DNA from: Trileptium ribeirensis | Taxonomy: Eukaryota > Nematoda > Enoplea > Enoplida > Thoracostomopsidae | Length of the DNA stretch: 64,000 nt | Assembly (NCBI GenBank): GCA_030248225.1 | Contig: JASANE010028269.1 | Coordinates: 24,360 to 88,359, forward strand | Direction: 5' to 3' | In this document: one piece after another, positions 28,501 through 37,500 of the stretch | How the letters are laid out: each line of letters begins with the position of its first letter | Numbering within the stretch: position 1 is the first letter of the stretch | Notes under the pieces: model-generated | Told to the model about the DNA's origin: nothing | The model's input: the letters and a program-made list of their open reading frames with translations, nothing else | Databases searched by the model: none | Program-made: the position numbers and the translations under genes

Positions 28501-31500
28501 AGCGGCCGAAGACAATGAGCTAACTTTCCGAGCAGGTGAACTGATCACTGTCCTGGATGACAGGTAAATTAAAAATTATTAATAATTGTGGCAGCTACAA
28601 TGTTCTATGCCACTATTTATTTCATACTATTGTGCGTTCTTAGAAATTACAGCGTCACATTAGCATGGCAAAGGGATTATCCTAGCTTCTCTGTCGGGCC
28701 AATATTTACGGTGGACACTAACTGGGGGCCTCCGGTACGGGAACGATGAAAGACCTACTATGGATGATGACTATCTGAACCGGAGACTCAACAAATATGG
28801 GATAGCTCTGCGGTTCATATTCTTTTGCCTTATATTAATTTCTTCAATTTAGGGTGATTTTGTTCGAATTGCGATGGGTTTAAGCACCAATCGTATAAAT
28901 TCAAAACTATATTTGCAACATCTCATTGAACATTTTATCCGAATATAAATTGAGCCACTTTATTTAACTTTCCTCTTTAGTGGTCAATACTTGAACTGGC
29001 GGGGGTCACCGGTTCGTCAACCGGGGAAGATCAAAATAATGGGTATCAACTTGGAGAGACCAAGCATGGGGGCAGCGCCCATAAAGAGCAACCAGTTAGT
29101 ATTAGAATTTGAAAATTGGGTGATATGAATTATGCAGTATGTTTGTGCCAGCCGTTCCAAGGGATGGCGAGATTGCGCAAAAACATGCTTCTGATCATTA
29201 ATACGTATAAATTGGGGAAACCATCATCGTGAAGAAATCGTTGTTTCAGTTCGAGATCGGTGCGTAGTTTAAGTTTTATAAGGACAAGCCAAAAATAGCT
29301 TAAATATTGAGCATACTGCTGTTCTTCAATTTTCGAAAGGAAAGTTTTCGTATTCTAGCTTTTTCATATAAATTTTAATTGAATTTAATTTTTATTGTCG
29401 ATGTTCCGTATCACACCACAGGTCATTGGGCAATGGAGTGCTTGCTTTGCAATTATTATTATGTAAGTGTTAAGTAAAACCTACTTTTTATATAGTTTAG
29501 TTGTTTACACAACTTTCACCGGTAATTGGGGAAATTTATTGTAATATTTTCGTTCGTTGATGTTTCTTTGACTGCGAATTTTTGTTTTGAAAAAATTAAT
29601 CTTAATATAGTTTTGATAACATTTCTACATATTAAGTTATATTCCTGTTTTTCACATATTATTCTCAACCTTTTAGTTTGAACTTTTAGTCTTCATTTGA
29701 GTCCTATTTCGCAAAAACTGACAAATAACAAATATGACAAATCGCAAAAATATATATAATCGATTTACCATTGTAAATGTGTTCTACTTTAGCGACGTCA
29801 ACTGGTGGAGGGGATCGAACCATCGTGGCGACGGTCTTTTTCCAGCCAGCTTTGTGACGTCTGATTTAACTGCGGCTGTCGAACAGGGTAAACGCATCGC
29901 TTTAAAAAGGCTTTGTTTGAATGCAATATTTTGGAAATTTTTTGGCAGTTTTGACATCAATAATACGAGGCATTTCTTTTGTGTTTTTTTGTTATATTAC
30001 ATACCGCTGATATACCTGTAATTTTTTTAAATGCTAGCGGGGTGTAATTGTGCACTAAGAATAGAATTTTTTTGCATCCTGTTCAGTTATTACTGCTCAA
30101 GGCGAGAGTATTGTCTTAGCATTTTTGTATAGAATTCAAATGTATAAAGCTGGTTCTCGATACATACCATAAGCCGCAAAGTATCTTTCACATATTTTTG
30201 TATAGAAATACATAGCTGGTTATCGATATATCTATAAGCAACAAACTGTCATAATTTTTTTGCATGGATATGTATAGTTAGCTATCGACACATAAATTAT
30301 GATAAAACTATAACTATCGTGCTGCGAACATGCGCGTCGGGAACGATATTGACCGCGCATTTAGCCAGTATCGATGGGATTTGTTAAACGTAAAAAGTGG
30401 AAATTAGAGTTGTATTTTTACGAGGAATGTCATCCACCGATTAGCAATATGCCAATTAGTACCGAAAATACTATACGAGTAGCATTTATTGACTACGGCT
30501 ATATTGCAGCGATATAACGCAAAAGCATTTTGGATTAATTGCGGACATTTATTTTTAGCAGTAACGAAATGCATGCAGATAGGATTCCGCTTAGAAATTT
30601 GTCGTTAATATTGGAGTCATCAGCTGCTATTAGTTTTTACTGTTTTAATTTTAGTCAATCTAAACGAATCCAATGCGCAGCAAGGTTCATCTGTAAAACG
30701 CAAATCCGTGCAGTTTCATGAAGAAGTTGAAGTGAAAACGGTGGAGCCAGAAGCCGAACTTGCAACAACCATTAACGTTACGCACATCGAACCGGAAAAA
30801 TTAGATCGGTGCTTGAATATGCTGCAAGACGCTGATCCAACGGGTATTCGTCCGGATCCCGAAGGACTTGTAATGTTAGAAGGTATTATTGAGCTTTATT
30901 GGTTTAAGAGAACTTCGTTAGTAATCGATTTATATATATTTTTAGAATGAATTTTCATCTATTCATATAAAACCAGGTTTTAGGTTTTAGTTATATACCT
31001 TCTGAAATATGACGATCGTTACCATTTTTCTGCATATTTTTAGCACCAGAATTATTTAGCCCGACTTATAGTTTAGTAGTAATTTGAAACATATGTGGAC
31101 CAAGGCTTTGGGTGCTTGTAATACCTTAAGTTTACGAACGATGCTACTCTCTTGGGGGCTATCTTAATTCGTTTCACGTTAATTCATGTTTTCGTATCCT
31201 CTTGATCAGTGACTTTCTAGAAATTTTGCGTCAACCTTTTCAATTGATAAAAAAGATCGCGTTATGTTGTTAAACATTCTTAAAATGCATGAGTCTATGA
31301 GTTTCAGGCATATAACTCTAATCGCGTTATATTCTGCCTATGTGAGTAAGGTTATATAAAAACTACCAACTAACCGTATTCAGTGCTAGCTGTATTTCTT
31401 GCTATAATAGAAAAAATTTGAATAGCTTGTGAATTTCAGTTGGTATATAGTACATCTTCAGTGTACTGTTGGCTTTATTTTGAAGAATTTCGAGGGACTA

Positions 31501-34500
31501 CATTCACTGAAATGTAAAGCTTGTTTTATTTTGAATTGATTTAATCCGTTGTCATCCAAACTGAATTTGCTGCACATTACTTCAAAATGTTTATGGTTAC
31601 GGCTTTCCATTTGTTTCGGTCAGAAGCCACATCATTACAGTCTTCACGACAGTGTTTCCATTGACGACACACATTGGGGGAGGGGCTGTAGATGCGATGG
31701 CCATTTATTTTGGCTTATTTTGAATAATAGGCTAACAGTATTTCATATTGCTCTAACTTTTGGAACGAATGTTACATATGGTTGTAATATGAATCTTGTA
31801 TACCGCAATGCTGATTTTATTATATAAAACAGCGTCATCCTGTTGTGACGTATATAGAATTCTCATCGAGGACATAGTTTCTTCTGGAGTGTGAATCCAT
31901 TCCTGTTAACACTATCTAACAATGTCAGCTTCAGAGCCTTGCAGAAACATGTTTCCAGTAAAATGTTATTGACGGAGGCAAGACGAGCCACCGAAGGTGG
32001 CGAGTCGCAGCCGGAGGCGTACATTTAATTGACGGAGGCAAGACGAGCCACCGAAGGTGGCGAGTCGCAGCCGGAGGCGTACATTTAACTTTATTATATA
32101 TCAATATACTAGACGCAAAATTTCAATTTTCTCTGTGACTTTTTTTTTGTTTGTCACAGACAGGTCTGCAGGTTGAACGCCTGGGCCGATTTTAGAAATT
32201 TTTTTTCTTCGTGTTGCATATTCTCTTGCGGAGTGCCCTTTCATTGAGCACTTTTTTTCTACGAAAATTGCTTTGTTCTCAAAATTAAGCAAATGTTGCT
32301 CAAACTTAGGGATTTTTGCCAATTTTTCAGCTTTTTCACCGCATCTCGACAACCGTTCGTGCTATTTCGGCGATTTTTTTACATAAAATGTATTTTCACG
32401 TTTTCTAAACAGCTGTATATAGCTGATTGACGTATTTCATCTCTTTCCTTAAAAATTAAGCAAATTCTCTTAAAATTGACTTAGGGAAACCTAAGTTCAT
32501 CATATCTCGACAGCCGTTCGTGCTATCTCGGTCATTTTTTGACATAACATGTACCTTCACGTTTTCTAAAAGACTGTATACGAGTGGTCTACTTACCTTT
32601 ATAAATTCTCTTAAAATTAAGCAAAGTCTCTTAAAAATGAGTGAAAAATTATTAAGTGTGTTATAACTTTTGAATGACTCGGCCGATTTGGACTAAATTT
32701 CATTGATGGGTACAACTTGATAGATGTATTGTCATTCTACTGTATAAATAACTAGACGTTTTCATGTCTTCCTCTTATTATTGTTACCAAAAATGTTAGA
32801 AATTCCACAAGCTGTATGCACTATTCACGCCGTTGTTAACCACCATGCCTCCGTCACCCACGTTTACGTGTTACTAGTTTACTAATTTCATTGATTTATT
32901 TTTTATATTACGCGGGATCCAACTACCATAGCTCTTATATTTTATACGGTGCTCCAGTTCCTGGAACTGCCAGTTTTAAGTAATGTGTTCAGTATTAATA
33001 TAGCCATAGGTATTAAGTAGTGCAATTTGGGTCTACATTACAAGTTTCTTATTACTCAAATGTTACGCTAAATTTATATATTATATAAAATTTTTATATA
33101 CGCAAAATTAATCTTACAACAATTTATGTTTATGAAAACAGTAATTATTGCCATAGTTTGCATACCGTTAATTGAGCGAAGCGAAGCGTTTTTATTTTCT
33201 GTCTGGGATTAAAAAGGTCGATGTCCGTCCGTTCGTTACTTCGTTCGTTCGGTCCGACGGATCTCAAGAACCACTGAATCGATTTTAAATAACTTTTTTT
33301 TGTTTGAAAGCCTATCATGTCAGAGTGTGCACCTTTTGAGTGGTTAATTAGTAATTAGCTAATTAGTTAAGCTTATGCAGCTAAAATAGAGAATTTTGCA
33401 ATATTTGTGTTATTTATTGAAATAGAATCATTTCGATCAAACCATTATAGGTTTTTTGGGTCGAAGAATTCAAATATAATATTTTTACCATTGGTAAAGC
33501 CCTATGCCCTATGCAATGTAGTTATATGAAGAACATAAAATTGAGTACCTACATTCGTAATGCCACAGCCGAAGCTTCGCTCGCAAATGTAGTTCCACTA
33601 CCGACTAGTTTTTATATACACAAAATATCTCGGCAAAGCTTCGACCTTAACAGTATATCAGGAATCACAATTTATTGCGAAATTTTTTATAATTAATTTA
33701 AATAAACTGGTCACGGAGTGACAAAAATAATGTTGGCATGCATTTACTTTAGCCGAGTGCCATGCAATGGGAGCGCTAATCGACAAAGAATTGGAGAATA
33801 TAGACGAGTAAGTTGATATTTTGCCAATTTTTATGTATTTTATTTTAAAATATGTTAACGAAAGGTCCAATGTTAGCTGGTATGGAATGCTGTATTAAAG
33901 TAAAAACAATAATTTAGTACACAAACTAAGGTATACTGACTAACGCTAAATTAACTGTGATACTCCAAAATGTAAATTCCGGGATTAAGCTAGAGCTTGT
34001 ATTTAACGCAGAGGGTTATCGCCTATTTACTCTTTCGTTAACATGAAAAAAATTTGAGGCGCAAGGTAGAATTAAATTTTGACAGGATACAATCTTTGAC
34101 CAGCACGAGATTTTAGATTGTTTCGAACATGTGGTTGCGTCTCGTAAAATTTATTGTTGCATACACAGTATCCGCCAGCCATGACCGCTACTTACTGGAA
34201 TGGAGAGTACCGTAATGTATGCTATGTAGAAAAAAGAAACAAGTTGGACATATGTGGATTATTTCTAAAAATTACTTGAAAGCAGCATGTGTGTTCCCTT
34301 CTGATTGTAGTGTGCTTTCGCCGTATTGGCACCCTTTGCCAGTCGCATTCGGTATACTAAGTCCCAATGAACTGTCCATCGGATAAGTTCGAGTTGAGCT
34401 AAATAAGTAAGATCGTGAAAATCATTTGTCATTCAAAATTTACCCATATAGATATGCGTATATGCTTTTGTATAATAAATACATCCTCAGTAGCACCAAA

Positions 34501-37500
34501 TCCTGACCCTGAGACTGGGACTTTGAAAGTTTGACCTGAAAGCATTGCAAATCGGATAATTCAGAATAACTATTTAGGCTTTAGGAGCATTTACCGTAAA
34601 CTAACGAGAAATTTACTGTTGTGTCATGTCATTCGAACGAATCGCATTGTTGACGAATTGTACCTTGCTATTATGTTGTATTAGCATTTCTTGTTGTATG
34701 ATATTATAATTGCTGTTGTTTGTTGTATATTCTAATTTGTACTCTATATATATATTTTGTCACTATAATTAATCCCTCGTAGAGCAGGATACGTATAGTC
34801 GAATCGCACCCCAATTTCCTTGGTTTTTCCTCGTAGCGTACCTAAACCGCGATCCTAATATTTTCCAGAGCCTTCTGCTTACCCGATCCAGCCCATTGCC
34901 ATATTGTTATTGTCATCAAGCGATTAGTTATCCATTAGTGCCCTGTTATCCACTTTCTGAGCGTCCCTAACTTCTTTTTAGTAATGTAAGCGCAGCCGTT
35001 ACCACAGTTTTCGTCAAGGTCAAGCGCACCTGTTGAAGTTGATCTAGCATACGGCTGTGTACGTTCGTTTAGGAAGGCTAGGACACAGTTTAACCTAACC
35101 CCCTTATCTGTCCGAACTATGATATTGAATGTATTCTTATATTGTTAATTGCGTGACCGTATCACATTAACCCATAATCAAACGTGTATTCCATTTACAT
35201 ATCAATAAATAATAATTGAAAATCCATCGAGTCTTTGTGTTTGATCATGTTATATGCAGCGGTATGTACAAAATAGGGTTTGAAATCGACACCTCAATCG
35301 ACGACCTGCGTTCAGACTTGACGTCAAAAAGGTCGCAAGTCTCAGCGAGGTTCGTCGATCATTGAATGTGTAAGTACGACTTGTGCGAAATTAGCTTTCC
35401 AAAAACCCAACACAGCAGTCAAGGATTCTAAGGGACCACTGGCCAATCAAATGCCGAATTCAATAGAGCAGTAACGATCCGACGTTAAGCGACTAGGGAT
35501 TGTCGAACCCTAGTGGAAGCTACACTAGCTATAAATAACTAAATAGGCAAAATTCGCAATTGATCAACTCCAACGTTGTATTGTATTGATCAAAACTACC
35601 CGGTGGGACCAGAATAGGGAGTAGCGGTATGGTCTCTGGCCTGTAAGCAGGTGACGCAGCCATCATCCATGGGAAACTCAATGGTAGTACCACATAGTCA
35701 ACGTACGCAACCTTTCCGGTGAGAGCCGAACACATCCCTTGAAGCGCTCCTGCGGCTTGCTCAGCTCTGTAGCTTCTTGGAACCCGCCGAGTGAAATGAT
35801 TCGGTTATGTCCACCATAAGGTTACGATAGGGTCGTGCGGGAATTGCGTTTTGGAAGTGCACAGCGCAGCAGCCTAGCGGCCCTGTTACACAATCGATAA
35901 TTAGTGCCTGTCCTGAAATTTTATTATTCCAGCAAACATAACAAGCTCGCCGAGATGAATGTAAAATTAATCGATGCGCTCAATCTGTACCATTCCACGA
36001 TGAAGGAAGCCACAATTCAGCTTCAGGTACGGTTTTGTATAATATTGTTTAAGAACTAAAGATAACGTAGCATTGCTTTATTGTTTAATATAGTTGTAGG
36101 GTACATTGGTCTTAAGTGTGAACTGAAAGTCGTGTTCAGCGTAATAGAAACAGCTGGTAAAGGACAAAATTAGCAAATTATATAATGATGATTATTTTGT
36201 TACGGTCCTTCGATAGTAAAGTTGGAAAAACCTATTCAGGCTGGCCGTTGTAGAAGGTCAAAATCTTCCCAAGAGGGTCCCCAGCTGTGTGAATCAAAAA
36301 CGCACAGTTTAATTTTTCGTCGCAGAGGAATTTCAACTCAGAGTTGTAGGGGTTGTGGAAAACTTTAGAATCTTACAGAATAACCAATAGCCATTATACG
36401 CCCAGACTGGCTACACGCCTCAAATCTTATAAAATTTCCTCAAGTAACATATTCCCCTCCATATATATTCAAATTTCATTCAATAAAGAGCAGTGCCAAA
36501 AATATCAAATCCTAAAATTTCCCTAACATTTTGTTCATTTTTTCAAACATTAACTGGGGTCAAATTCTGAAAACATCTGCTTGTGTGCTATGTTTTAGGT
36601 TTTAACTCCGTTTAGAATACGGTATTACATTGTGTATACTTGGTAGTGGCATTCTTAAATTAAGGGAAATCATCTTGTCAAATTTAGCGATAAACCCTCT
36701 CAAGTTTAGCGATATGTTTGACGAGATACTTCCCCTTTGAGGATACCGCTACCAAGGATACACGATGAAGTACCATATTCTAAATCAATAGAGTTATGAG
36801 CATAAAACCAAACACACACGCTGAGATTTTTTCAGAATTTGACCGCAGTTAAAGTTTGATAACATCTCTGCTTGTGTATTTTGCTTTAGGCTCTCAACTT
36901 CATTGATTTAGATTATAGTATTTCGTCGTGTATACTTGGTAGTGGCATCTTCAAATATAGGGCGAGTATCTCATCAAATTTAGCGATAAATCCTCTCGAG
37001 TATCCCCAAATTTGGTTGTTGTACTCGCGGGGCCTCCGCTACTAGCTTACAAACTAGATAATTATTACGTCTTTACAATATGCAATAGAATTTCTTGGCT
37101 TAGCATAGAAGTGTTTAACCAGTGAAACTGAAATTCTTTTCGCGGTATTAATATTAAAATGTACCGAGGGAAAGATCTTACCAGTCTGCTAAAAGTTTAG
37201 CGAACTCGACATACCTCAGGTGATATGTTCTCGAGTTAAGATTTATTGTTCTTCACGGTCGTATTATAAAATTGTATTTTTTTCTCATGCATATAGCATT
37301 TAGCTGTGTAGCGATAAACTGTTATGTAATTAATAACATTTTATGCAACGCATAAATGTTTCTATTTACAGTTCCGTAATAAATTTTTCGCAACAATATG
37401 TAATGCATGCCGAATGTTCTGGCACATATATTTAGGTAAATCAAACATGCTGAGATTGAAATGAGTATATTCGTCGTTCACTAAAACAGCCCCTTGATTG

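Larger units (their letters stand above)
26425..30654 (+). other. STAM introns 5 to 8
   Basis: Introns 26425-26991, 27068-28325, 28564-29792 and 29888-30654. No RNA gene or transposon with clear ends was seen. Intron 7 has a GC-richer stretch (28640-29110) with CACCGGTTCGTCAACCGGGG-like sequence that may be a decayed repeat insert. Confidence 0.4.
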
